Shown here: piece by piece, positions 31,950-45,215 of the stretch | Layout of the letters: every line of letters begins with the position of its first letter | Numbering within the stretch: position 1 is the stretch's first letter | Origin: Flaccisagitta enflata | Lineage: Eukaryota; Chaetognatha; Sagittoidea; Aphragmophora | DNA: 64,000 bases | NCBI GenBank assembly: GCA_965153355.1 | Contig: OZ231127.1 | Coordinates: 79,546,001-79,610,000, forward strand | Reading direction: 5' to 3' | The notes under the pieces: generated by a model | What the model was told of the DNA's origin: nothing | Database searches by the model: none | Seen by the model: the letters and a program-made list of their open reading frames with translations, nothing else | Program-made: the position numbers and the translations under genes

Positions 31950-33256
31950 TTTTGGGCAGCGGCTCCGAAGGGGACGAAGTCCTGTAGAACACAGGGGGAC
32001 TTTTGTTCGTCCGTTCATTTATTCGTTCGTCCCCCCCCCCCATGAGGCCCCTCACGCCTCAAATCTGGCCTCTGAGACCTCAATTCTGGCTTCTCAGGCC
32101 TCAAATCCAGCCTCTCAGGCCTCAAATTTGGCCCCTCAGGCGTCAAATCCGGCCTCTCTGGCTTCAAATCTAACCTCTAAGGCCTCAAATCCAACTTCTC
32201 CGGCCTCAAACCTGGCCTGTCAGGTCTCAAATTAGGCTTTTTGGGCAGCGGCCCCGAAGGGGACGATGTCCTGTAGAACACAGGGGACTTTTGTTTGTTT
32301 GTCCGTTTGTTCGTCCCCCCCCCTCATCAGGCCCCTCAGGCCTCAAATCCAGCCTCTCAGGCCTCAAATCCAGCCTCTCGGGCCTCAAATCTAGCCTCTC
32401 AGGCCACAAATCCAGCCTCTCAGGCCTCAAATCTAGCCTCTCAGGCCTCAAATCCAGCCTCTCAGGCCTCAAATCCAGCCTCTCAGGCCTCAAATCCAGC
32501 CTCTTAGGTCTCAAATCCAGCCTCTCAGGCCTCAAACCTGGCCTCTCAGGCCTCAAACCTGGCCTCTCAGGCCTCAAATCCAAATTCTCAGGGCCAGCTA
32601 TCTCAAGCTTCCCATTGACATTCTCAGGCCTTACATCAGCCTTATTGTACCTCAGTTAGGGCTCTTGAAGGCCTTCAGTCAGCATCTCATCCACTTCTTG
32701 AGGCAGGAAAAACAAAATTCCCCCTGTGTTCTACAGGACATCGTCCCCTTTGGGGCCGCTGCCCTGCTTCCCCTCACTCCAATTCACAATCATTTAAAGC
32801 AGGGCAACGGGTATCGCTGACCACATATTGCCCTTGGGCGACCTGTTTGGCTTCAAATTTAAATTTTCAGGCTTCAAACCTGGCCTCTAAGGCCTCGAGT
32901 CAGCTATCTAAGCCTCAATTTATTTACCTCAGGCTTCAATTCAGTCCTCTAACCTTTCAAGCCTTAATCCAGCTCTCTCAACCTTCATGTTAGCACTCTC
33001 AAGATTCCCATTGGCATTATATGGCCTTACATCAGCCCTCTTAGACCTCAGTTTAGGCTCTTGAAGGCCTTCAGTCAGCCCTCTATAGCATCTCATTCAC
33101 TTCTTCAGGCAGGACGAACAAAAGTCCCCCTGTGTTCTACAGGACTTTGTCTCCATCGGGGCCGCTGCCCTGCTCCCCCTCACTCCAATTCACAATCACT
33201 CAAAGCAGGGCAACGGGTATCGCTGACCACATATTGCCCTTGGGCGACCTGTTCTT
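31950..33256 (+). mobile_element. Family B hairpin element B5, interrupted by B6
   Basis: Left arm (31950-32010): GGGGACGAAGTCCTGTAGAA, CACAGGGGGACTTTTGTTCG. Right arm (33112-33170): CGAACAAAAGTCCCCCTGTG, TTCTACAGGACTTTGTC. The arms pair with each other, including the GAAGTCC/GGACTT signature. The body (32040-32235 and 32850-33100) consists of GGCCTCAAATC(C/T)GGCCTCT units and is split by a complete B6. Tail ends GCCCTTGGGCGACCTGTT. Confidence 0.75.
32236..32850 (+). mobile_element. Family B hairpin element B6, nested in B5
   Basis: Left arm GGGGACGATGTCCTGTAGAA; right arm (32712-32760) TTCTACAGGACATCGTCCCC. This GATGTCC/GGACATC signature differs from that of the surrounding B5. About 12 regular 20-bp GGCCTCAAATCCAGCCTCTCA-type units lie inside. 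Tail CAACGGGTATCGCTGACCAC and TTGCCCTTGGGCGACC. Confidence 0.75.
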
Positions 33257-33257
33257 C

Positions 33258-33608
33258 CTTTTTGGGCAGCGGCCCCATTGAATAACATGGGAAATTGATA
33301 AAATGCAAACTTCCCATTGAATAACATGGAAAATTGTTAAAAAATATAAAAAATGTGAAATTCCCATTGAATAACATGGTAAATTAATAAAAAATTGAAA
33401 AAATGCAAAACTCTTGTTAAATATCATGGAAAATCGCTCCAAAGGCCTCAAATATGCCCTCTCAGGAGATATGGAAATTCACCCCTGTGTCCTACAGGAC
33501 ATCCGCCCTTTGGGGCCGCTTCCCTGCTCTCACTCCACTTCTTCAGCTATCACTCCAAGCAGGGCATCGGGTACCGCTGACCATGTGCGATCCTTGGATG
33601 ACTTGTTG
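33258..33608 (+). mobile_element. Family B element B7, short-arm variant
   Basis: TTTTTGGGCAGCGGCCCCAT starts the left end, but the rest of the left arm is replaced by about 3 copies of a 60-bp repeat with CCCATTGAATAACATGG. The right arm is complete (CACCCCTGTGTCCTACAGGA, CATC). Tail with GATCCTTGGATGACTTG. Same body type as 46895-47335. Confidence 0.65.
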
Positions 33609-33811
33609 TTTCATTTCCTTTCTTCCCTTTCTTTTTCCTTTCTTCTGATTTCCGTTCTTTTTGTTGCTCTTTCTTTTTTTCTATCTGCCTTTCTTTCCTT
33701 TGTTCTGTCTGCCTCTCATGTTGTCTGCCTTTCTTTTGTTATTTCTTCGATTGTTTCTTTTTTTCTTTCTTTCCCTTCTTCTTTCTTTACATTTTCATTT
33801 CTTTATGCTCT

Positions 33812-34347
33812 CCTTTTGGGCAGCGGCACCGAAGGGGCCGATGACCTATGCTTTCACACATAGGGGAAATTTCTCCTTCTTCTTCTTCTCCTTCTTCTCC
33901 TTCTTCTCCGTCCCCCCCCCCCTCAAGGCCCAAATCCTAGCTTCGAGGCTCATATCCCCACTTCAAAGCCTCGAGGCTCAAATCTCAGTCTCCAGGCTAA
34001 AATCCCAGCCTCAAGGCTTAAATCCCAGCCCTGATGCTCAAATCCCAGTCTCAAGGCACAAATCCCAGCTTTGAAACTCAAATCCCAGCCTCGAAGCTCA
34101 AATCCCACCCATAAAGCTCAAATCCCAGCCTGGTAGCCCAAATCCCAGCCTCAAGGCCCTAATCTAAGCCTCAAGGCCCCAATTGCAGCCTCCAGGCCCT
34201 AATTCCATCCTTGAGACCGAAATAAAAACAGCTTAGGTCATCGGCTCCTTCGAGGCCGCTGCCCCTCTTACTACCTCACACCCACAAACACTCACATAGG
34301 GGCAACGGGTACCGCTGACCATCTAACGCTTTTGCGACTATTTGTTT
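33812..34347 (+). mobile_element. Family B hairpin element B8
   Basis: TTTTGGGCAGCGGCACCGAA, GGGGCCGATGACCTATGC on the left; TTAGGTCATCGGCTCCTTCG then AGGCCGCTGCCCCT on the right. The tail stem here is GCCCCTCT/ATAGGGGC instead of GCCCTGCT/AGCAGGGC. Ends GGTACCGCTGACCATCTAAC, then GCTTTTGCGACTATTTG. Confidence 0.75.
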
Positions 34348-34530
34348 CTTGTTCTTTTTTTCTCACTTTCTTCCTTACTTTTTTCTTTTTTTTTATCCTT
34401 TCCTTCTTATTTCTTTTTTGTATGCATTCCTTCAAGTTTTCCTTCTTCGTTTGTTTTCTTCTTTCTTTGTTTGTAGTTTTTTTCTCTCTCTTTCTCTAAT
34501 TTGCTCTTGCTTCACGTCTTTATTACCCAT

Positions 34531-34657
34531 TTTTAGATGCGTCACCGCATCTCTATAAGAGGGTCAGTCCGTCGGTGCGTCCGTCCGTCCGTCCGTTACG
34601 CCTCTTCTGATATCACGCAGATGACGTATCGAGTTGTCCGCCTGGGCTTGTTTTATT
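34531..34657 (+). mobile_element. Family A hairpin element A11
   Basis: TTTTTAGATGCGTCACCGCA then TCTCTATAAGAGGG. The hairpin variant is AGATGCG/CGCATCT. GTCC units follow, and the end is GTCCGCCTGGGCTTGTTTTA. Confidence 0.65.
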
Positions 34658-34680
34658 TCTTTTTTTTCCTCGTTCTTTCT

Positions 34681-34846
34681 TTTTAGTTGCGGACACGCAA
34701 CTCTATAAGAGGCTTTGTCCGTCCGTCCGTCCGTCCGTCCGTCCGTCCGTCCGTCCGTCGGTGAGCACGAGTCGAAAAGTGTGAAAACGCGCATTTCCGC
34801 TCCTGCCCACCCGTCCGCAACTGGTGGCCGTGTATCCGGCCTTGTT
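34681..34846 (+). mobile_element. Family A hairpin element A12
   Basis: TTTTAGTTGCGGACACGCAA, about 14 GTCC units, ACGCGCATTTCCGCTCCTGC, CACCCGTCCGCAACTGG and GTATCCGGCCTTGTT. It is directly abutted by A13. Confidence 0.8.
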
Positions 34847-35000
34847 AGTCGCGAACGAGCGACCCTATAAGAGGCTTTGTCCGTTGGTCCGTCGGTCCGT
34901 CGGTCCGTTGGTGAGCACGAGTCGAAAAGTGGAAAAACCAGAGTTTCCGCCCCTGCCCACCCGGACGCGACTGGTATTGGCCGTGTATCCGGCCTTGTTT

Positions 35001-35001
<1 letters not shown>
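34847..35001 (+). mobile_element. Family A hairpin element A13, head-to-tail with A12
   Basis: Begins AGTCGCGAACGAGCGACC with no spacer after the TT that ends A12, and finishes GTATCCGGCCTTGTTTTC at a (TTTC)n array. The right arm reads CACCCGGACGCGACTGG, matching its own left hairpin (GTCGCG) rather than that of A12. Confidence 0.8.
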
Positions 35002-35066
<65 letters not shown>

Positions 35067-35068
35067 TT
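35001..35068. repeat. (TTTC)n microsatellite
   Basis: About 65 bp; lies exactly between a family A right end and a family B left end. Confidence 0.97.
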
Positions 35069-35079
35069 TCTTTCTCTCT

Positions 35080-35668
35080 CTTTTGGCCCCGGAGGGGCCG
35101 ATGACCTATGATTCCACATAGGGCAATTTTCTCCGGTTTCCATCCGTCCGTCCGTCCGTCCCCCCCTCCCCCAAGCCTCAAATAAAGCCTCTCAGACCCC
35201 AAATCAGGCCTTTTCAACTCCAAATCAGACCTTTCTGACCCCAAATCAGGCTTCTCAGACTTCAAATCAGGCCTTCCAGAACCCAAATCAGACCTCCCAG
35301 ACCCCAGATCAAGCTTCTCAGACCCCAAATTAGGCCTCTCAGATCCAAATCAGGCCCCAGACCCCATGTCAGGCTTTTCAGACCCCAAATTAGACCCCTC
35401 AGACCCAAATAAGGCCTTTCAGATCCCAAATCTAGCCTCTCAGACCCCAAACCTCGCCTCTTACACCCTAAATCAGACCTTTCAGAGCCAAAATCAGGCC
35501 TCTCAGCCCTCCAAACCAGCCTCTCAAACCGGAGAAAATTGTCCTATGTGGAATCATAGGTCATCGGCCCCTCCGGGGCCGCTGCCCCTCTCACAATCTC
35601 ATTCCCACATACACTAACTTAGGGGCATCGGGTACCGCTGACCATGTAACGCTTTTGCGACTATCTCT
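35080..35668 (+). mobile_element. Family B hairpin element B9
   Basis: Left arm GGCCCCGGAGGGGCCGATGA, CCTATGATTCCACATAGGGC, AATTTTCTCCGG. Right arm CCGGAGAAAATTGTCCTATG, TGGAATCATAGGTCATCGGC, CCCTCCGGGGCC. Pairing looks complete over about 48 bp. Body of about 17 CTCAGACCCCAAATCAGGC units. The tail again has the CCCCTCT/TTAGGGG stem and GCTTTTGCGACTATC. Confidence 0.8.
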
Positions 35669-35689
35669 CTTTCTCTCATTCTCTATTTC

Positions 35690-35711
35690 TTTCTTTCTTT
35701 CTTTCTGTCAT

Positions 35712-35755
<44 letters not shown>

Positions 35756-35757
35756 TT
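35690..35757. repeat. (TTTC)n microsatellite
   Basis: About 65 bp of imperfect TTTC directly after element B9. Confidence 0.95.
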
Positions 35758-35792
35758 TAAAGAGTAAAATGGCAATTATAGGTTTTGGGTAA

Positions 35793-36224
35793 TCATAATA
35801 AGGTTGAGATACAGTGGACAAGACGCAGATGCAGAAATGACGCGGACGCGGCTAAAAATGGTGGAGGCGGAGCCGGAGCCGGAGCTGGTATTTTGGGCAG
35901 AGAGGACGCGGAGCCGGAACTGGAGGACAGGGGGAATGGTGAGATGCGAACTGGAATTCGTGGATAATGAGTGGTCGCGGCGTGATATCTACCGCGCCCG
36001 CCTTCTCTGGTTTTGCTCAATGGTAAAGAAATCGACAATCCCGATGTCGTTTCTAGCCGCGAGTAAAAATACTCTTTCTTGATAGCTCTCATGATTTTTG
36101 CGATGGATTGGTCATTGTTTACAAAACAAAGAAAACCAATAAAAAAAACCATAATAACTAATAAGGCAACTAAAGATTGTTTTCTTCGTATTTGCTCATC
36201 GTGTCTCATTAAGGATAGGGCCAC
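35793..36224 (-). CDS. Possible type II (signal-anchor) membrane protein
   Basis: A 143-codon frame from ATG 36224 to a TGA. The N-terminus is short and basic (RHDEQIRRKQ), followed by a 19-20 residue hydrophobic segment (SLVALLVIMVFFIGFLCFV at about 17-35). Next come a mixed region (AIKKEYFYSRLETTSGLSI) and a Ser/Pro/Ala-rich tail. The first 60 residues look like a genuine signal-anchor protein. The Pro/Ala tail is doubtful, because the other strand encodes an equally plausible Gly/Ala/Glu-rich frame there (35785-35967), so the coding part may end at an internal splice site. No domain recognised. Confidence 0.3.
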   Translation of the reverse strand: MALSLMRHDEQIRRKQSLVALLVIMVFFIGFLCFVNNDQSIAKIMRAIKKEYFYSRLETTSGLSISLPLSKTREGGRGRYHAATTHYPRIPVRISPFPLSSSSGSASSLPKIPAPAPAPPPPFLAASASFLHLRLVHCISTLL

Positions 36225-36248
36225 TAATCAGTAATCCAGTTTTGGTAG

Positions 36249-36785
36249 GTGTCGCGTTTGGGTGCTTCACATAGCAAAAGTTTGAAGTATCCCTTCAACT
36301 TATTTACCAAACATAAAGAAGCAAAAATCATGAAAATGATGTTTTTCATTTTTCCAAATTCCTTCATCTTCTGTTTTTGTTTTTGCCTTAACGTTCCTAC
36401 AGAATTCCCCAAAATCAGCAAAATCTTATGTGGTTTCGTTACTGATAGGTCAATTATTTGATTTACAAAACTATAGTATTTGTGAGATTAGACTAAAATA
36501 TATATATCAGAACAAAAACTGAGAAAGAGCTTACCTAAAAAGCAGATTAACTATTGTATAAAGAAAAGAAATGAATAATAGCCAATACAAAAATTGTCAG
36601 GATATTGATTTATTCCACTACATGATGCAAATTAGCTCCTTAAAAAAAATTTTTAAAAGATCGAAGATGAATGATTTTTGATAGAAGAAAAATTGTAAAG
36701 GTTTTAAAATTGGCTACTTTATACTTAGTAAAGAGAGTAAAAAGAAACAACCAACTTTTGCTGTGTGAAGCACCCAAGTGTCGCG
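36249..36785. mobile_element. 521-bp MITE with 8-bp target-site duplication
   Basis: GTGTCGCG occurs at 36249-36256 and 36778-36785, flanking an element with terminal inverted repeats TTTGGGTGCTTCACATAGCA and, inverted, TTGGGTGCTTCACACAGCA. The 8-bp duplication is typical of hAT-type transposition; assignment is by that criterion only. The interior is AT-rich and non-coding. A decayed similar end lies near 44775-44800. Confidence 0.75.
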
Positions 36786-37215
36786 TCGATATCTGACTGT
36801 ATTGGATGACAGGCGGCGAGATTTCGTTAGCATTCCATTTGGCCAATTGATTAGGATTTCTCCTTGTAATTTGGATATCCGACAACACTTAAAGTTATGA
36901 TAAAAATGATGACATCTTAGAAATTACGTAAGTATGAAGTAAAGAATGCTGCTCGACCTAAACTTGAAACCTCGGAACGCACACTTGTCACTTTTTCTTT
37001 GACTTTGTTTTAGCCTTTCCTATTTTCGGCGTCCACAAACTTTACTCGACTAATTCGTCTTAAACTCGTTGAATCAGCGCGTTGACAACTCGTATGTTAA
37101 CGTAATAAAAACTGTATGACAGATATATCACTCTCCCTCTCTCTTTCTGAGTAAGTCTCTGGTTTTCTCTCTATCTGTCTCTTCATGTCTATCTTGGTTG
37201 ATATAGAGGTTGATA
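36786..37215. other. Gene-free interval
   Basis: No repeat or frame worth reporting seen here. Confidence 0.4.
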
Positions 37216-37220
37216 GAGAG

Positions 37221-37284
37221 GGGAAGGGGTATAAGGATGGATTACCCATAACTTGATGGGTAATCCATCAATATACCCCTTCCA
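37221..37284. repeat. Hairpin, about 27-bp stem
   Basis: GGAAGGGGTATA.GGATGGATTACCCAT pairs with ATGGGTAATCCATC.ATATACCCCTTCC around a loop of about 7 bases. It could be a structured RNA, the core of a tiny foldback element or a recombination relic. Confidence 0.6.
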
Positions 37285-37599
37285 CACTCGACTGATTCGC
37301 GAAGTGAAATCCTAGGCTTAAATCCATCCTTAAATGGATATCCCTTGATTTAGAGCTTACATATAAGAATTAGTCATAGCGACAAGCAACTTAAAAGCTA
37401 AAATCGATAGATTTCAACTCAAGGATTTTCATTCCAAAGAAATGCTACTTCGCGATTTACAATTAAACAAAGTAAGTGTGCTTCCTCTCTCTGTTTGTCA
37501 CCCTGTCTTTCTTCTCTGCTGCTCCTTCCAATATTCGTCTCATTGTCTCCATTGGCTTGCTGTCTATCTTGGTCTTTTTTCCTAGACCTCGCTCCCCCT

Positions 37600-37702
37600 C
37601 TCAGTCTTTATGGCATCTACTACTGTCTTTTTCTCTCTTTTCCTCTTACTTTGCTACCAATAATTCGGTCTGTCTGAGTGTCTGTCTGTCTTTCCGTTTG
37701 TT

Positions 37703-37745
<43 letters not shown>

Positions 37746-37835
37746 CCCTCTCAGTCTTTATGGCATCTACTACTGTTTTTTTCTCTCTTTTTCTTTTTGA
37801 CTTTGCTACACTGCTGCGGCGCTACCCGCTACTCC
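37600..37835. repeat. About 140-bp tandem duplication with an intervening (TGTC)n
   Basis: CTCAGTCTTTATGGCATCTA, CTACTGT and TTTTCTCTCTTT occur at about 37610 and 37751; a TGTC array (37700-37744) lies between. Confidence 0.8.
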
Positions 37836-37879
37836 ATAATCTACACTGCTGCTGTCTGTCTATCTTTCTGTTTTTTTCA

Positions 37880-37981
<102 letters not shown>

Positions 37982-38411
37982 CTTTCAGTTTGTGTTTCGA
38001 ATGTTTTCACTTAAGAAAGTAAAACTCGGTCTCAACGTCAACCTTTTCATGCTTAAGTTGTCTCAGAAGTTTGTTTTTTTTTTTTTTGGCGACGGCCCGA
38101 TGTTGAAGTAGAAGCTCAACTGTTCTATTTTAGTTATTCTATGCCAATTTGGAGAGTTTTTGAACTAGTTATGTTTACACAAACATCTTAGCTACTCAAA
38201 ACAAATTAATCAGTGGATATGAGAGGAAGTTCACTGCATGATTGACAAAAAACATTGATTGGGAAGATAATTGCAAAAATTGACGGCATCCATGTACAGT
38301 TGAACCTTGCAAAAAAGGCTGGCAAGGGACCGACAGATTATGATTGTTGCAGAAGCCTATATAAGATTTAACAACAAATATCTGCAACCCCGTGGAAGGG
38401 TATCACCGTCC

Positions 38412-38417
<6 letters not shown>

Positions 38418-38504
<87 letters not shown>
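38418..38504. repeat. (TC)n microsatellite
   Basis: About 85 bp perfect TC. Confidence 0.98.
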
Positions 38505-38507
<3 letters not shown>

Positions 38508-38674
38508 TTTCTTGATATGATCCTAGGCAGTGGAGTGGCTTCTTTCTATTGCTTATGTATACATCAAGCTTCAATTGGAAATGTATACATTTATCAATCT
38601 GATTTTTCCTCCGATTCCTCTCCTTTTTTCTCCCTCCAGGTGGATCAGCCTTGAATAGGAAGAAAGATAAGTGC

Positions 38675-38780
<106 letters not shown>

Positions 38781-40310
38781 ACTGGATTCCTTTTCTTCTC
38801 CTAATTCAGCCAGACATTTCAATTAGGAGCAAAAAAAAGTGTTAAAAATGTTTCAAAACCGACGAATGAAAATTAAGGATATAATCGCTCAAAAATTGTT
38901 TGCGTTTAAAAAGAAAAAAAAAACATCATACAAACATCATACACTCTGTACTATGTAGCGCATGAAGAAGTTGACGAAAGTTTTTGGTCATGGTTTTTTT
39001 TTCTGGCCTTTTAACAATCAGCACAGCAGTCAAACAACCAATCATGTAAACTATCTTTGATTAACATTTCAAATTTAGGCGTTTAAATCTATTTCTTTGT
39101 TATATCTTCGGTTGCTTTTCAGTGAGAATCGGCAGGCAGTAGGAGTTTATCTTTACGCCATTCTTAAACAACATGGTTACATGAACCATTCAATTACGTC
39201 CCATTTTTTGCGCCACATTGTTAGTCTGAAGAATGGAAAAAATAATAAATGATCAAAAAAAAGATAACAAATGAACAATATATGTTAATTAAGATGAAGA
39301 AATGCTGATACGATGAACCATGTTAATGAAGAAAAGTGGAACATTCCTGACGGCAAACAATCATCAACATGATCACATGACAATGTCAGCTGGTCATGTG
39401 ACACACATAGCTAGTCAGCTGACACTCATAGCTGGTCGTATGACAGAATTAATTGTTCAAAAAAATTTACATTTCAAAACGATTAACTGGACTAAGAATG
39501 CAAACGTTTCACAAGCGCATGCCTGAATCCGGACAAACTTTGCCGAATACTTGCTCTGAATTTGTGACAATCGATAAGAGTGCGCCAATTGCATATTTTG
39601 TGACTGTGTGACACTCTATTAAAGGTTGTGGTAACCAAAAGAAAAAAACTTTTTCTCGAAAAAAAAAAACCTTCGATTCCAAAGATGATGAAACTTCGGT
39701 AAACTGGTAAATGGAGAAACGTTTTGAAAACCAAGTAAATTCCAAAGAATTACAAGTGAGTAGATCATCATTAACAGAGTGTAAGGTGTGCATGTGATGG
39801 TTGGTTGGTTGATTTGGCTCCACATGTTTGCAGCTTGCCTCGCTAGCACCCGCCAATGTCATACAATTTTGACTGCAGGGATGGAACTGAGTGTCATTTT
39901 ACTTAGTCTAAAGGTAGGACTGACTAATGCAATTCTTTTGAGCTGCGAAATTAGGTTTTGAATACTGGACATCTTTCACTGTCATTGAAAGTAGCCTCAT
40001 CTTCGCGCGTTTGGGGATGTAAAGTAACATTGCCCTTTATACTTTTCAATTTGCAGTTCAATTTGCGGAAATTGATCTGTTGGGCAACGGCTCGAAACTT
40101 TGACCATCTTCTCTATACTTTGAGTATTTTGAGGCTAATAAAGTACATTATAAAAAAAATCTAGTTTCATTAACTTCATTAATGGGAGAAACAGAATGTC
40201 AGAATCATCAATTTCCAGGATCTAGTCTCATGTTTGACCCGCAGCAACTGGATGATGCAAGTTGACCGTTTGAGTGACCCATGTGGTCATGTATTTGACA
40301 ACGAATGAGC
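38781..40310. other. Gene-free interval with a short degenerate tandem
   Basis: At 39385-39445 a roughly 20-bp unit (CAGCTGGTCATGTGACAC / TAGCTGGTCGTATGAC) repeats about three times. The remainder is AT-rich with small unsupported frames on both strands. Confidence 0.4.
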
Positions 40311-40822
40311 TACAGTAGATGTCGTCTATACTTGGAAATACGGGGGCCCTCATATCCTAATTACCATTTGAGCAAATGAAATGAAACTCTGTGTGTATAA
40401 TGCTTATGTCCTATAGGGTTGACGATGGGGTATGGCAGCTCTCTTAATAGAAAATTATTTTGAATACACTAAATCAAGTTCGCATGATTAAGTCAGCATC
40501 TGGAATTGGTCTAGTGGTTAACTCATTTGACTCCAGATTTGTCTTGATCAGTTTATTTAGGCAAAGGTTTCAGGTTCGAATCCCAGACTGGTTTTGCAAT
40601 TTAAGCAAATGGATGAAGCTGAAATTCTGCATAAAAAGTGATTGCTCCCAAATTTTATACTTAAAGTTTTTTTCCTAGGGTAAGCCGTAGGGGGATGCCA
40701 TACCCCATCGTCAACCCCTTAGGGTCTACACATTATATCAGCAAAATATCAGTCCCTTCACTATACTGATACTCAAGTTATGAGCTCCCCCGTATTTCCA
40801 AGTCTAGACGACATCTACTGTA
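40311..40822. mobile_element. 512-bp TA-flanked inverted-repeat element carrying a tRNA-like core
   Basis: Terminal repeats TACAGTAGATGTCGTCTATA (left) and inverted TACAGTAGATGTCGTCTAGA (right), followed on both sides by CTTGGAAATACGGGGG. Inner arms carry GGTTGACGATGGGGTATGGC and its inverse. The outermost TA fits a target duplication. Arms of about 130 bp enclose about 240 bp holding a tRNA-like sequence. Confidence 0.75.
40507..40590 (+). ncRNA. tRNA-like sequence with Pol III A and B boxes
   Basis: A-box-like TGGTCTAGTGG (40507-40517) and a perfect B box GGTTCGAATCC (40573-40583) are 55 bp apart, longer than in an intron-less tRNA. A full cloverleaf is not convincing, so I read it as a tRNA-derived SINE head or tRNA pseudogene inside the element. 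Confidence 0.5.
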
Positions 40823-41308
40823 TACGCTTTTCTTTTTATAAGAACACTGTTTATAAGAACATAAGCCTCAGATTTGGCCAAAAAAAAAAAAGAATATTTT
40901 AAGAACATGCTGAGCCTCAGATTTGAAGATAAGAATAAAAGTTTTTAAAAAAGTAGTAAAACTAGATATAAAAAAACCCTGAATGATGGATATTTTGATA
41001 ATGCTTTCTAAAATGATAATTCATTATCATTTAGATATAAATCATACACTTCTTTTTTTTTTTAATGAAAATATTTGTTTTTTTACAATTGCTTAAAAAA
41101 CAAACTTTTATGTTAATGTAGATATATAATTAAAGCGATTATCTAATTCAAAAATTAAGAACATGTTAAGAACGCTTGAGCCTCAAAAAGAGACTGAAAA
41201 TAAGAGTGCTGAGGCTGATTTTAAAAATCCATGTTCTCATATAATGAAAAGCGTGTATTTATGAATTTACCTCACGATCCTGAACAAGGAACGTGAGGTC
41301 ACAATATC

Positions 41309-41450
41309 GTTGCGGACGGGTGGGCAGGGGCGTTTACAGCGACAAACACAACCGCAGCATCTGACTCGATCATGATGGAAGGACGGATCGACGAACGGAC
41401 CGACGGAAAGACAGAGCCTCTTATAGAGCTGCGTGTCCGTAATTAAAAAC
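41309..41450 (-). mobile_element. Family A hairpin element A14
   Basis: Plus-strand reading CGTTGCGGACGGGTGGGCAG, GGCGTTTACAG, GGACGAAC units, then GAGCCTCTTATAGAGCTGCG, TGTCCGTAATTAAAAA. Confidence 0.7.
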
Positions 41451-41537
41451 GCATTTTTTGGATCAGGACTCAGGAGCTAGTCCAAAACTAAATTGCGTCA
41501 GGGACATCAATGACAACGTGGATCTTTCATTCTATCT

Positions 41538-41687
<150 letters not shown>

Positions 41688-41698
41688 CCCTGCACAGT

Positions 41699-41706
41699 TA
41701 TATAAG
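41699..41706 (+). promoter_or_regulatory. TATA box of the secreted-protein gene
   Basis: GTTATATAAGGCAAAGG lies about 93 bp before the ATG at 41793, leaving about 60 bp for a 5' leader if transcription starts roughly 30 bp downstream. Confidence 0.65.
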
Positions 41707-41792
41707 GCAAAGGGGTCCCTCTTCTTCCTTTGCTTTGAAGACTCCTCTCGACAGCCCCACGCCAAGTGAAGTGCGAATCGTTTTATTGAACA

Positions 41793-44432
<2,640 letters not shown>

Positions 44433-44433
44433 C

Positions 44434-44458
44434 TTAACAACAACAACAACAACAACAA

Positions 44459-44500
<42 letters not shown>

Positions 44501-44585
44501 AAACAACAACGACAACGACAACGACAACGACAATAACAACAACAACAACAACAACAACAATAACAACAAAAACTAGTCATTAGTC

Positions 44586-44656
<71 letters not shown>

Positions 44657-44660
44657 AAAC
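44434..44660. repeat. (AAC)n microsatellites after the stop codon
   Basis: Two AAC arrays (about 130 and 75 bp) separated by AACTAGTCATTAGTC; likely within the 3' UTR. No clear AATAAA seen soon after. Confidence 0.9.
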
Positions 44661-44764
44661 AACATATAACTAGTCATCAGTCAAATGTAAAGCCTAAATA
44701 TTGATCCGTATCGGCAAAAAAAGAAAAGAAATGAGTTTAAGAATACACGTATGCAGGATGAGAA

Positions 44765-44810
44765 GAAACTCCCAGCTTTGGCTATGTGAACCACCCCAAT
44801 GTTTCGTTGA
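44765..44810. mobile_element. Decayed MITE end
   Basis: CAGCTTTGGCTATGTGAACC, ACCCCAATG resembles the right end of the element at 36257-36777 (AACTTTTGCTGTGTGAAGCA, CCCAA). The partner end was not found. Confidence 0.35.
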
Positions 44811-45215
44811 TCAAACTACGTGATGCTCAGAGCCTCTGATGTGACTCCCATGGCTCCAAATGTCGTCCGCGTCCGCGTGCACTGCCCCTCGATTTTGATT
44901 TTAATTTTACTGTGTTTATTTCAATCCAACTTACGTCATTTTTTTGTTTGTTGCCATGATCATGTGGAATAGATAATAGTTATGCTTGGTTTTCCCGTGT
45001 AATCATCTTAAGAAACCTGCCTTAGATGTTAACGATTGTCAAAAACTGTTATTCAAAGTGTAGCTATTTTCTAAGATTTAAAATCTATGTTTTAGTGACG
45101 ACACATTATCTAGAACACTGTAACGGCGAGCGATGAATGTTGGGCTTTGTCAAATACAGACAAAATGTTGTGTGATTTCATGAAGCTCCCTCATTCCTTA
45201 TACATGATCATGATC

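Noticed and set aside
40507-40590. Functional tRNA gene
   Set aside because: B box is perfect but A-B spacing and stems do not give a credible cloverleaf; kept only as a tRNA-like sequence.
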